A stretch of 64,000 nt of DNA from Xanthocytophaga flava (GTDB lineage Bacteria; Bacteroidota; Bacteroidia; Cytophagales; 172606-1): positions 620,001 through 684,000 of the forward strand of contig JASJOS010000002.1 in assembly GCA_030068525.1 (NCBI GenBank), written 5' to 3'. Below, piece by piece: positions 54,115 to 62,842 of the stretch. The notes beneath the pieces are model-generated. The model had not been told where the DNA came from. It did no database searches and worked only from the letters and a program-made list of their open reading frames with translations. Within the stretch, counting starts at the first letter, position 1; each line of letters opens with the position of its first letter. Position numbers and translations under genes: made by a program.

Positions 54115-55500
54115 TTAATCAATAGGAAGACAAACATTGAATTCTGTTTGTCCTGGTTTAGAACTAACTTTTATTTTTCCATTGTGTTGTTTTACAATGC
54201 TTAGTGCAATTTCAAGTCCAAGACCAGTTCCTTTTCCAACAGGCTTTGTTGTAAAAAATGGATCAAATATCATTCCCATAATATCTTCGGGAATGCCAAC
54301 ACCATTATCAATAATCTTAGTTATAATGAAGTTTCTGTCTTTAATTGCTTCAATCTGAAGCTTACCATGATCTTCCATGGCGTCAATCGCATTGTCTATC
54401 AAATTAGTCCATACCTGATTCATTTCCCCTATATTTATATTAATCTGAGGCAAATCAGTTGGAATATCAAGTTTTACTTCAATATTCTTTATCTTCAGTT
54501 TATGCTGGAGGATAGTTAATGTGCTTTGTATACCTTCGCGTAAATTTACTTTTTGTTTATCTGCTCCTCCATCCATATGAGAGTACTCTTTGATGGCTTT
54601 GACTAGCTTTGAGATTCTTGTTGATGCTTCTGCAATTTCACTTACCATTTTCTCGGTAGTCAGTACATTACAGAGCCATTCCAAAACAGAGGGGAGAGAG
54701 TTTGTCGAAACTTTCTGATTAATAAAATCCAGATCATTGGCTGTCAAGTCATAATCAACAAAACACTCTGCTATTTCATACGCATTGTTCAATCCATGTT
54801 CTTCGAGCCAGTCTGTTAGCTCATCTTCCAGAGATGTCCTTTCCATAAGTGAAATATTGATTTTAGGACCAGCTTTGATCTTAGAAAATAATACTTCATT
54901 AACCTGTTCTACTTGTTCTGCTGTGAGCTGCATGGAAACTACCTTTTTGAGCTTTAGTGGAACAGAATACAGATGTTTTTTTAGTGCGTCTGAGCTTCTG
55001 ATAACGGCAGCTGCAGGATTATTAAGTTCATGTGCCAGACCTGCCGAAAGCTTTCCTAAGGAGATCATTTTTTCATTCTGTTGCTGGAACTTGGTAAAAT
55101 CTCTGACTCTATCAATCATCAAATGAACAAGCATTTCTGTTAGTTCATATTGTGTTTGAATCATTTCTGGAAAATGATTTGTAGGTAAAGCTAGTAATAG
55201 AGTAGGATCTACTGCTACTCCATTGCCATTGGCCTTCTGGAGACGAGAGTAGGGTAGACTGCCACCTATATGACCTTTTTCATTATACCCAAACTCTATT
55301 TGCTGGTTTCCCTGCATAAAAAAAATGCGCAAACGACCTTTCAATACAATAAAAAGTTTATCCACAAGGTCTCCTTTTCGGAATGCATAGTCTCCTATTT
55401 GTAAGGTCAACAGTTCACTATGATCCATTAACCATTGGATCTGATCTTTAGGAATAGAGGAGAAGTGCGTGTTTGACTCTAACTCTTGCTGTATGTTCAT
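54115..55500 (-). CDS. Histidine kinase with cyclic-nucleotide-binding-like sensor
   Basis: This 461-residue kinase has an N-terminal cNMP-binding/CRP-like domain (about 1-125; FRKGDLVDKLFIVLKGRLRI), then HisKA with His157 (LSAGLAHELNNPAAAVIR) and HATPase_c with MNQVWTNLIDNAIDAM, DNGVGIPEDIMGMIFDPFF and GTGLGLEIALSIV. It has no membrane segments. It lies directly upstream of the receiver-TrxR fusion gene, which is its probable phosphorylation partner. Confidence 0.93.
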   Translation of the reverse strand: MNIQQELESNTHFSSIPKDQIQWLMDHSELLTLQIGDYAFRKGDLVDKLFIVLKGRLRIFFMQGNQQIEFGYNEKGHIGGSLPYSRLQKANGNGVAVDPTLLLALPTNHFPEMIQTQYELTEMLVHLMIDRVRDFTKFQQQNEKMISLGKLSAGLAHELNNPAAAVIRSSDALKKHLYSVPLKLKKVVSMQLTAEQVEQVNEVLFSKIKAGPKINISLMERTSLEDELTDWLEEHGLNNAYEIAECFVDYDLTANDLDFINQKVSTNSLPSVLEWLCNVLTTEKMVSEIAEASTRISKLVKAIKEYSHMDGGADKQKVNLREGIQSTLTILQHKLKIKNIEVKLDIPTDLPQININIGEMNQVWTNLIDNAIDAMEDHGKLQIEAIKDRNFIITKIIDNGVGIPEDIMGMIFDPFFTTKPVGKGTGLGLEIALSIVKQHNGKIKVSSKPGQTEFNVCLPID

Positions 55501-56044
55501 AAATTATATGTTCATAAATTAATAGTAAATAAGAGATCAACTTTATAGAGATTACATACTTGTAATAAAGCGAAACTGATTCAAAAAAAATATAAGTAAA
55601 TGAAAATTGTATTTTACTTATGATGTGTATATGTCTTTTCTGATATATCTCTCATATATGATAGAAATATGGTTTAAATCATACTACCTGCTATTTGTAT
55701 AAATTTTAGAGAATTAAGGTCTGTTTCCATTTCTATTTATGTTAAACACAAAATTTATTTAGATCGTAATATTGTTGTTTATTTTGTTTTTTACTTATTT
55801 AGCAGAATAATTTTAGGTATAAAAATGGTATTCCAGTCTTTTTTCTTTCTGTGTTGTTTTGCTATTCATTGTGAGTAAGCCTTCTGTATATGTAAAAAAC
55901 AGTGAAAATATATTACATGATACACAGAATAGTGATTTAATAGTGTTAATTGAAATTTACAAATATGTGATTTTTTTTATATGTGTCGATAAGCTATGGA
56001 TTAATTAAGTTTCTCTTTAAAAACCAAACTTTAAACCTTGATTT
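55501..56044. other. Upstream region of the second SusC operon
   Basis: This 544-bp AT-rich region precedes the SusC operon. Three short segments recur in the same order upstream of the third SusC gene: CATATATGATAGAA (55653-55666), an approximately 46-nt block (55771-55816) and CAAACTTTAAACCTTG at 56025. The region probably contains the promoter and a regulated leader. Confidence 0.6.
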
Positions 56045-56048
56045 ATGA
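56025..56048 (+). promoter_or_regulatory. Conserved leader segment at the SusC start (copy 1)
   Basis: This 24-nt segment covering the start codon differs from 62819-62842 by one base. Such conservation immediately before the ATG suggests a translational or leader signal shared by both SusC genes. Confidence 0.5.
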
Positions 56049-59000
56049 AAAAAATTTTACTGGTTTGTTTAAAATTTCTACTTTGTGTAGGGTATTTAGT
56101 TGCACAGGATAGGGTAATTACTGGAAAGGTTACAGATTCTGGTGATGGTACTCCACTTCCTGGAGTAAATATCCTTATTAAAGGAACAAACAGAGGAACA
56201 AGTACAGATTCTAATGGAAAGTTCCAGTTGTCAGTACCTGGTGAGACTCAGACGTTAATATTCTCCTTTATTGGCTTTGTTACAAAAGAGGTTTCTATTG
56301 GTAACAGTTCTGCAATTGATGTTGCATTGAGCAGTGATGTTCACTCATTGCAAGAGGTGGTTATTGGAGCATTAGGGATTCAGCGCCAATCAAAAGAACT
56401 TGGCTATTCTGTTGGTAAAGTAAAGTCGGATGAGCTTAATCAGGCAAAAGCACTCAATGCCGCAACTGCACTTTCTGGAAAAGTAGCAGGTCTTCAGGTA
56501 AATACTATAAATAACGGTGTCAATCCTTCAACACGTATTGTATTAAGAGGTAACCGTTCTTTAGTTGGGGATAATCAGGCCTTAGTTGTAATAGATGGGG
56601 TTCAGGTTCCTCAGGATGCCATCAATTATCTGAATCCAAATGATATAGAAAGTATAAATGTTCTTAAGGGAGCAAATGCTGCTGCTTTATATGGATCTTC
56701 TGCTTCAAATGGCGCCTTGATTATTACAACAAAAAGAGGAGCAAGTCCAGAGCCACGAATTACTTTTACAAACACGTCAAGTTTGGAAAGTATAAGTTTT
56801 ATGCCAAAGTTTAATGATAGATTTGGTGGTGGAACTGAGAATTATAGCCGTATTTTTGTTCCATTTGAAAATCAATCCTATGGTCCGGAATACACTACAG
56901 GGACAGTAGAGTCTTCGGTTGATGGAGCTGTTGAAGGGACATTAATTCCTATAGGGCGAGAGTTGGAAGATGGTACACGTCAAAAAATACCCTATTTGCC
57001 ATTAAAAGATGAAAGACGGAAAGCCTTTGATGTTGGACGTACCACGCAAAATGATTTTTCAATACAAGTAGGTGATAAGTCAGGAGGCTTTTTCTTTTCC
57101 TTACAGGATGTTGTTACAAAAGGTGTTTTGCCTGGTGATCAATATAGAAGAACAGGTGGGCGTTTTAATGCAGATCGTACCTATAAAGGTTTGAAAGCTG
57201 GATTTAACTTAGCCTATTCTCAAGTAGCTACCAATACTACTAATTCCAATTTTTACAACAACATATTAAATACGCCATCTTATATTCCTATATCAACATA
57301 CAGAAACTGGCGTGATTATAAGAATGCGGATGGTTCTTTGAATTACGCTAACCCAAATAACTACTACAATGATTATTTTGATAATCCTTATTTTAGTAAG
57401 GACATCAATCGGAATTCAAATCGGGTAGGATATTTGACTGGAGGCTTTGACCTTTCCTATCAAGCAACAAGTTGGCTTTCTTTTGCTTATCGTGCAGGTC
57501 TTACATATAACACATATAGTGGTAAAAACTGGTCTGAAAAATTTACATATACAGATTTTGCAAAAGCTTCTGGTAAATACAATGCAAAAGATCTTGCGGG
57601 TAGTGCCGGTGATTATAGTGCTTATGAAAGTCAGATAAATACTGATTTCTTAATTACTATGAAAAAGAACATAGGAGTATTTTCTGGTACATTGATTTTA
57701 GGTAATAATATTCGTCAGAAGACCTCAAAATATGTTAATGCAGGTATTTCTTCTTTGGTTATATCAGGATTATACAATCTTAATAACCTGACAGGTCAAC
57801 CTACTGCTGGTGAGAGCAACTATACTTCTCGTTTGCTGGGCTTTTATGGTGATTTCACTTTAGGATATAGAGACTTTGTATTTGTGCATGCCTCTGCTCG
57901 TGAAGATGTGACTTCTGTTCTAGCACCACAAAATCGTAGTTATTTTTATCCTGGAGTAGATGTGTCTTTGGTTCTTTCTGATATGATTCCTGCAATTAAA
58001 AACAGCAATACAATCACCTATGCAAAACTAACTGCTGCTGCTACAAAAGTAGGTGGTGTTAATGTTGGGCCATATGAATTGCAAACTGTGTTTAACACAA
58101 GTGGGGGGTTTCCTTATGGTAGCTTACCAGGATTTACATATGGAAATACAATAAAAGATCCTTTATTAAAGCCAGAATTTACAACGTCTTATGAAGTAGG
58201 TGGAGAAGTGGGTCTGTTTAATAACAGAGTGAATCTGGAGTTGGCATATTATACTCAAAAGACTACTAATCAGACTGTAAGTATCGATATCTCTGGTACA
58301 ACAGGTTTTTCAAGAGCAACTATCAATACAGGAGCAATGCTTAACAGAGGATACGAAGTTACGCTTAAAGGAACTCCTGTAAACACAAGTTATGGTTTAA
58401 AGTGGGATGTGAATTTTAATTATAGCTATGTAGATAATAAAATCTTGTCTCTATATGAAGGGTTAGATGAAATTAACTTAAGCTCCTATTATGGAGTTGT
58501 TAACTCAAGCCTTTATCAGGTATTTGCACGTGTAGGAGAACAATATCCTATTATGAAGGTTGTTGCTTACAAGAGAGATCCTCAGGGGCGTGTTATTGTA
58601 GATGCAAACACAGGATATCCTGTTAAGGATCCAAATCTGAAGTCTATGGGGCAAACTAATCCAAAGCATAGATTAGGATTATCTACAACCGTAAGATACA
58701 AAGGTCTAGCATTGAGTGCATTGGCTGAGTATAGAGGTGGAAACGTAGTGGCTCATGGTTTAGCTGAAACTATGTGGTTTACTGGTCTGGCTGGACCAAC
58801 AACAAATTATGGTCGTGAGCGCTTTATTTTCCCTAATTCTGTATACCAATCCGGATCAAATGCAGATGGAACACCTGTCTATGTTGAGAACAAAGATGTC
58901 GCATTGAAAGATGGTGGTTTAGGTGCATGGGATAGTAATTTAAGAAATATAGGAGAGAACTTTGTGACTAGTGGAGCATTCTGGAAATTAAGAGAAGTTT

Positions 59001-59224
59001 CATTAAGTTATGATGTGCCTACATCTTTATTGTCTAAGACAAAAGTATTAAAAACTGCTAAAATTAGCCTCGTAGGTAGAAACTTGTTAACTCTACTTCC
59101 TAAGGCTAATGTGTATACTGATCCTGAGTTTAATAATACTACTACTAACGCAGTTGGAGTTAATGCCACATACATTACTCCTCCAACACGTACTTATGGT
59201 TTTTCTGTGTCTGTTGGTCTTTAA
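56045..59224 (+). CDS. SusC/RagA-family TonB-dependent outer-membrane transporter
   Basis: This 1059-residue transporter has a signal peptide ending VGYLVAQ, a carboxypeptidase-like domain (VITGKVTDSGDGTPLPGVNI), TonB-box-like LQEVVIGALG (about 104) and a plug region VVLRGNRSLVGDNQALVVIDG-like. The barrel ends RTYGFSVSVGL. It differs from the first SusC in lacking long G tracts (longest run six G at about 58102). It is followed after 42 bp by a SusD-like gene and then a DUF1735 gene. The substrate is unknown; the surface lipoproteins downstream suggest glycan uptake. Confidence 0.95.
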   Translation: MKKILLVCLKFLLCVGYLVAQDRVITGKVTDSGDGTPLPGVNILIKGTNRGTSTDSNGKFQLSVPGETQTLIFSFIGFVTKEVSIGNSSAIDVALSSDVHSLQEVVIGALGIQRQSKELGYSVGKVKSDELNQAKALNAATALSGKVAGLQVNTINNGVNPSTRIVLRGNRSLVGDNQALVVIDGVQVPQDAINYLNPNDIESINVLKGANAAALYGSSASNGALIITTKRGASPEPRITFTNTSSLESISFMPKFNDRFGGGTENYSRIFVPFENQSYGPEYTTGTVESSVDGAVEGTLIPIGRELEDGTRQKIPYLPLKDERRKAFDVGRTTQNDFSIQVGDKSGGFFFSLQDVVTKGVLPGDQYRRTGGRFNADRTYKGLKAGFNLAYSQVATNTTNSNFYNNILNTPSYIPISTYRNWRDYKNADGSLNYANPNNYYNDYFDNPYFSKDINRNSNRVGYLTGGFDLSYQATSWLSFAYRAGLTYNTYSGKNWSEKFTYTDFAKASGKYNAKDLAGSAGDYSAYESQINTDFLITMKKNIGVFSGTLILGNNIRQKTSKYVNAGISSLVISGLYNLNNLTGQPTAGESNYTSRLLGFYGDFTLGYRDFVFVHASAREDVTSVLAPQNRSYFYPGVDVSLVLSDMIPAIKNSNTITYAKLTAAATKVGGVNVGPYELQTVFNTSGGFPYGSLPGFTYGNTIKDPLLKPEFTTSYEVGGEVGLFNNRVNLELAYYTQKTTNQTVSIDISGTTGFSRATINTGAMLNRGYEVTLKGTPVNTSYGLKWDVNFNYSYVDNKILSLYEGLDEINLSSYYGVVNSSLYQVFARVGEQYPIMKVVAYKRDPQGRVIVDANTGYPVKDPNLKSMGQTNPKHRLGLSTTVRYKGLALSALAEYRGGNVVAHGLAETMWFTGLAGPTTNYGRERFIFPNSVYQSGSNADGTPVYVENKDVALKDGGLGAWDSNLRNIGENFVTSGAFWKLREVSLSYDVPTSLLSKTKVLKTAKISLVGRNLLTLLPKANVYTDPEFNNTTTNAVGVNATYITPPTRTYGFSVSVGL

Positions 59225-59266
59225 TTAAGTAGTATTATAATAACAACCCTTAACGTAAGAAACTCA

Positions 59267-60781
59267 ATGAAGAAATATATTTATACAATTGCATTGGCAA
59301 TTTCACTGATAGGATTGAGTAGTTGTGAAGGTTTCCTTGATGTAAATGATAATCCTAATCAAGCTGTTTCATCAACACCAGACTTAGTAATTGCTGCAGC
59401 TTTAAATAATACAGCTGCTCGTCTTGCTCACCATGAAGTAGGCGCTTTCTGGGTTGGACAGTGGTCTCCTACTGGTAGTGTTTCTGGCTTTAATGAACAG
59501 AAAACGTATGATATTACAACTAACTTCCTGAATGGAACTTGGATAGGAATATATGACAATCTGGAAGATTACCTATATGTAGAGCAAAATGCTGCCAATA
59601 GAAAAAGTTTAAGTGGTATAGCCAAAGTTATGAAAGCATACAACTATCAACTATTAGTTGATATGTATAATAATGTCCCTTATTCAGATGCTCTGAAGGG
59701 AACTGCATCTATCCGACCAAAATACGATGAAGGACAGGCTATTTATGATAACTTAATCACAGTGTTGGATGATGCAATTGTGGATTTGACAGTACCTGTT
59801 TCTGGAGATAACCCTTCAGCTGGTTCTGCTGATATTTATTTTGGTGGTAACATAACAAAATGGCGCAAGTTTGCTAATACATTAAAGTTACGGATACTTC
59901 TCCGTCAAATTAATGTTGCTGGAAAAGAAAGTTATATTAAAGAGCAGATTGCTAAAATTGCTGCTGAAGGTTCTGGTTTTTTAGGTGCAGATGAGAATGT
60001 ATTATCTAATCCTGGTTATACCAAGTCTTCTGGTAAGATGAATCAGTTCTATGAATCATATGGTTTTACCGCAGCAGACAAAAAAGCTGGAAACAGAGAT
60101 TTTTATTGTTACTCTAAGTTCTTCGTTGATAATATGAAGAGTACAAATGATATGGCTCGTTTGGCTCGGTTAGCAACCACTGCTACAGCTGCTCCTTATA
60201 CTGGACAATACAGAGGACCTGAATTTGGAGAAGGAAATGATGACTATCTGGCAACAAAGGTTTCTTTATTTGGACCTGCTATTGCTGACCCTCCCAAGGC
60301 ACTTGGTGGTACAAATGATAATGGATATGCAAGGGCTATGGTAGTAATGACTGCTGCAGAAAGCTTTTTTCTGCAAGCTGAAGCTGTACAGAGAGGATAT
60401 TTATCTGGCGATGCTAAAACTTTATTTGAATCAGGTATAACAGAATCTTTTAAACTTTTAGGTGTTGCTGATGCTTCTACTGCTGCCTCAGATTATTATA
60501 ATCAAAGTATTTCTAATGTTAGTTGGAATTCTTCGAGTGATAAGATCGAGGCAATTGTTTATCAAAAGTGGGTGGCTTTGACAAGTTATAATGGTTTTGA
60601 AGCTTGGTGTGAATACAGGAGAACAGGCGTACCTGATGTTCCTCTTTCAACACGGGCTATAGGTATTCAACAGCCAGTAAGAATTTTGTATCCTGCTTCT
60701 GAATATAGTACCAATGCGGCTAATGTAAAAGAACAGGGAGCAATCAGCCAATTTACAAGTAAAATATTCTGGATTAAATAA
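59267..60781 (+). CDS. SusD/RagB-family nutrient-binding outer-membrane lipoprotein
   Basis: This 504-residue SusD-like protein has lipobox LSSC (Cys20) followed by EGFLDVNDNPNQAVSSTPD. The NPN motif near the N-terminus and the moderate length place it with the SusD-like_2 group rather than with the larger RagB type. The helical core includes ANRKSLSGIAKVMKAYNYQL and KWRKFANTLKLRILLRQINV. The end is PASEYSTNAANVKEQG. It binds the substrate for the SusC immediately upstream. Confidence 0.92.
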   Translation: MKKYIYTIALAISLIGLSSCEGFLDVNDNPNQAVSSTPDLVIAAALNNTAARLAHHEVGAFWVGQWSPTGSVSGFNEQKTYDITTNFLNGTWIGIYDNLEDYLYVEQNAANRKSLSGIAKVMKAYNYQLLVDMYNNVPYSDALKGTASIRPKYDEGQAIYDNLITVLDDAIVDLTVPVSGDNPSAGSADIYFGGNITKWRKFANTLKLRILLRQINVAGKESYIKEQIAKIAAEGSGFLGADENVLSNPGYTKSSGKMNQFYESYGFTAADKKAGNRDFYCYSKFFVDNMKSTNDMARLARLATTATAAPYTGQYRGPEFGEGNDDYLATKVSLFGPAIADPPKALGGTNDNGYARAMVVMTAAESFFLQAEAVQRGYLSGDAKTLFESGITESFKLLGVADASTAASDYYNQSISNVSWNSSSDKIEAIVYQKWVALTSYNGFEAWCEYRRTGVPDVPLSTRAIGIQQPVRILYPASEYSTNAANVKEQGAISQFTSKIFWIK

Positions 60782-60812
60782 ATTAACTATTCAAACGCAT
60801 TGACGAATAATC

Positions 60813-61673
60813 ATGAAAAGACCTTTATATGTTATTATATCTTTCTGTTGCCTTGTCTTGGGGCTTAGTTCATGCCTTGAAGATGTTGGATATACAGATA
60901 TTGTAGAGTCAAAGAATGCACAAATGATTGCAAGCTTTTATGGCTCTCAGGGAGGTAATCTTTTGGTAGAGAAATTTGTAGTTGATTCTGCCAAAAAAGT
61001 AGAGTTGACTGTAACAGTAGCAGGTCAGTTTGCGCCTGATAAGGACTATGCTGTAACCGTTAGCGGCAATCAAGCTGCTTTAGATAAATATAATAGTATT
61101 TATCGTATACCTAATGGGGATGAAGCCTATACATTGTTACCTACTGAGGCGTATACAATTGAAGGTCCGATTGTAGTAAAAAAAGGAGAAAAGGATGCCT
61201 CGTTTAATGTAGTTGTGACTGTTCCATCTGGTTTAGATTTCAGTAAAGATTATGCATTAGCATTAGCCATTACCGATGCTTCTGGTGCAACAATTGCGAG
61301 TAATGTAGGATATACAGTTATCGCTATCACTGGTTTACCAAATGCATATGAAGGTAATTATCATTCTACTGGATTTTTTCAACATCCAACATCACCCAGA
61401 GATATAAATAGAGATAAGCACCTGAGTTCTATCGATAAATTTACAAGTGAAACTGAGTTTGCTGATTTAGCAGGAAATTACAAAATGTGGTTGAAGGTAA
61501 ATAAAGATAATACTGTTACGATTACACCCAAAGAAACTGCTGCCAGTGTAAGTAGTTTTCAACAAACTGGTACTAATAAATATGATCCGGAAACCAAAAC
61601 CTTTACATTAAATTATAAATATGTAGGAAGTAATGGAGATAGGATTATAAACGAAACTTTGGTAAAGAAATAG
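60813..61673 (+). CDS. DUF1735/BT_3987-like surface glycan-associated lipoprotein
   Basis: This 286-residue lipoprotein (lipobox LSSC, Cys21) has an N-terminal BT_3987-type beta-sandwich (DUF1735; VELTVTVAGQFAPDKDYAVT, LPTEAYTIEGPIVVKKGEKD) and a C-terminal DUF4361-like part (NAYEGNYHSTGFFQHPTSPR, FTLNYKYVGSNGDRIINETL). It is a typical third gene of SusCD operons and probably a surface glycan-binding accessory protein. A strong terminator follows 98 bp downstream. Confidence 0.88.
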   Translation: MKRPLYVIISFCCLVLGLSSCLEDVGYTDIVESKNAQMIASFYGSQGGNLLVEKFVVDSAKKVELTVTVAGQFAPDKDYAVTVSGNQAALDKYNSIYRIPNGDEAYTLLPTEAYTIEGPIVVKKGEKDASFNVVVTVPSGLDFSKDYALALAITDASGATIASNVGYTVIAITGLPNAYEGNYHSTGFFQHPTSPRDINRDKHLSSIDKFTSETEFADLAGNYKMWLKVNKDNTVTITPKETAASVSSFQQTGTNKYDPETKTFTLNYKYVGSNGDRIINETLVKK

Positions 61674-61770
61674 AATCGTATTATTTTAAATCTTTATCCT
61701 CACTTTTAAAATTTACAGAAATAAGAGTATGTAAATTATAGCGAGAATCTTAAAAGTATTTTTATTTAAC

Positions 61771-61810
61771 AAGCGGGACAATCTTAAAATTGTCCCGCTT
61801 TTGCTTTTTG
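61771..61810 (+). terminator. Rho-independent terminator
   Basis: AAGCGGGACAAT pairs perfectly with ATTGTCCCGCTT around CTTAAA, followed by TTGCTTTTTG. Confidence 0.92.
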
Positions 61811-62500
61811 TACTATTTTATATTGTTTAATCTGTATATATAGTGTTTTAAGTCAATACTGAAAGGCTTTAGTTTAATACTTTTCTTATTTTTTATCTAT
61901 TATTTTTTTGGGATAGCTCCACGACCAGATTTATTGTTTTTTTGAGTTTAACTCATTTCTACTTCTATTACCTATCAACTAACTACCTCTCTTCACAGCT
62001 AATTACATTATTTGTTTTAATAGGAACAGCTAGTGTGCTATCCACTAATTTAACTTGGATATATGCCCGTTATGTGAGGATTTTTGGTTTTCCTATACTA
62101 GGTATTTTACACATTGAAGCGATTTTATTTTGTGTTTTTGCCTTTGGTTAAAAGTTTTTACACAACCTTTTAAATATTTACAAAATGAAATACTGATTGG
62201 AGGTATATCAAAATAGTGTAAATCTACAACGAGAAATCTTAGAAGATAAAGTCAAGTTTATAATGAAAAGGTGATTGGGTAATGTAGTTTATAAAAGACC
62301 GCTATATGCATATATGATAGAAGCTATCAGAGTAATTTTCAGGTACTTCTAAGCGAAATGGTGAATAAGTGGATTTGTATTTTATTGACTTTCTTTGATC
62401 CAAAATATTACTCGAGAATATATGGGATGGAAAATTTTAGTGATATCTATTCGATCAATCAGAACGAGAATTATCAAGATAGTGAAATTTATTTCTATGT

Positions 62501-62550
62501 ATTGTTTGTTGATAATTTGGTTTTTTATTTATTTAGCGAAATAATTTTAG
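62501..62550 (+). repeat. Duplicated upstream block of SusC genes (copy 2)
   Basis: This block closely matches 55771-55816 (shared elements include GTTTTTTA and TATTTAGC...AATAATTTTAG). It lies 289 bp before the third SusC start versus 229 bp for copy 1. Confidence 0.55.
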
Positions 62551-62818
62551 TTAATGATCGATATTCCTGTATTAATTTATTGATTATTCGTTGTCTGTAG
62601 TTTTTTTTTCTAATACTCGTTAATTGTAGTTTACACATTTGTATACCTTACTAAATGCCTTATGACGGAATAATATCTACAGATATATAAAAAGCAGCAT
62701 AAAAGTTAATGATTATTATTAAAGCTTCGAAATATGAATTGTAATATTTTAAGATTTTCCACCAATGAATAGAAAAGTGATGACCAGCTAGTGATTAAAT
62801 TATATACTTCAAACTAAT

Positions 62819-62842
62819 CAAACTTTAAACCTTAATTTATGA
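62819..62842 (+). promoter_or_regulatory. Conserved leader segment at the SusC start (copy 2)
   Basis: It matches 56025-56048 in 23 of 24 positions and includes the start codon of the third SusC gene. Confidence 0.5.

Larger units (their letters stand above)
61674..62838. other. 1.17-kb gene-free region before the third SusC gene
   Basis: The region contains the operon terminator at 61771 and the duplicated upstream elements (62309-62322, 62501-62550, 62819-62842). The short reading frames inside it look like AT-rich noise. The length and conserved blocks suggest a complex promoter or leader. Confidence 0.6.

Noticed and set aside
61942-62600. Two small plus-strand reading frames (61942-62151 and 62358-62600) as genes.
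   Set aside because: Composition is AT-rich noise, hydrophobic and aromatic runs lack any domain, and the second overlaps blocks that are duplicated as noncoding sequence upstream of another SusC gene.
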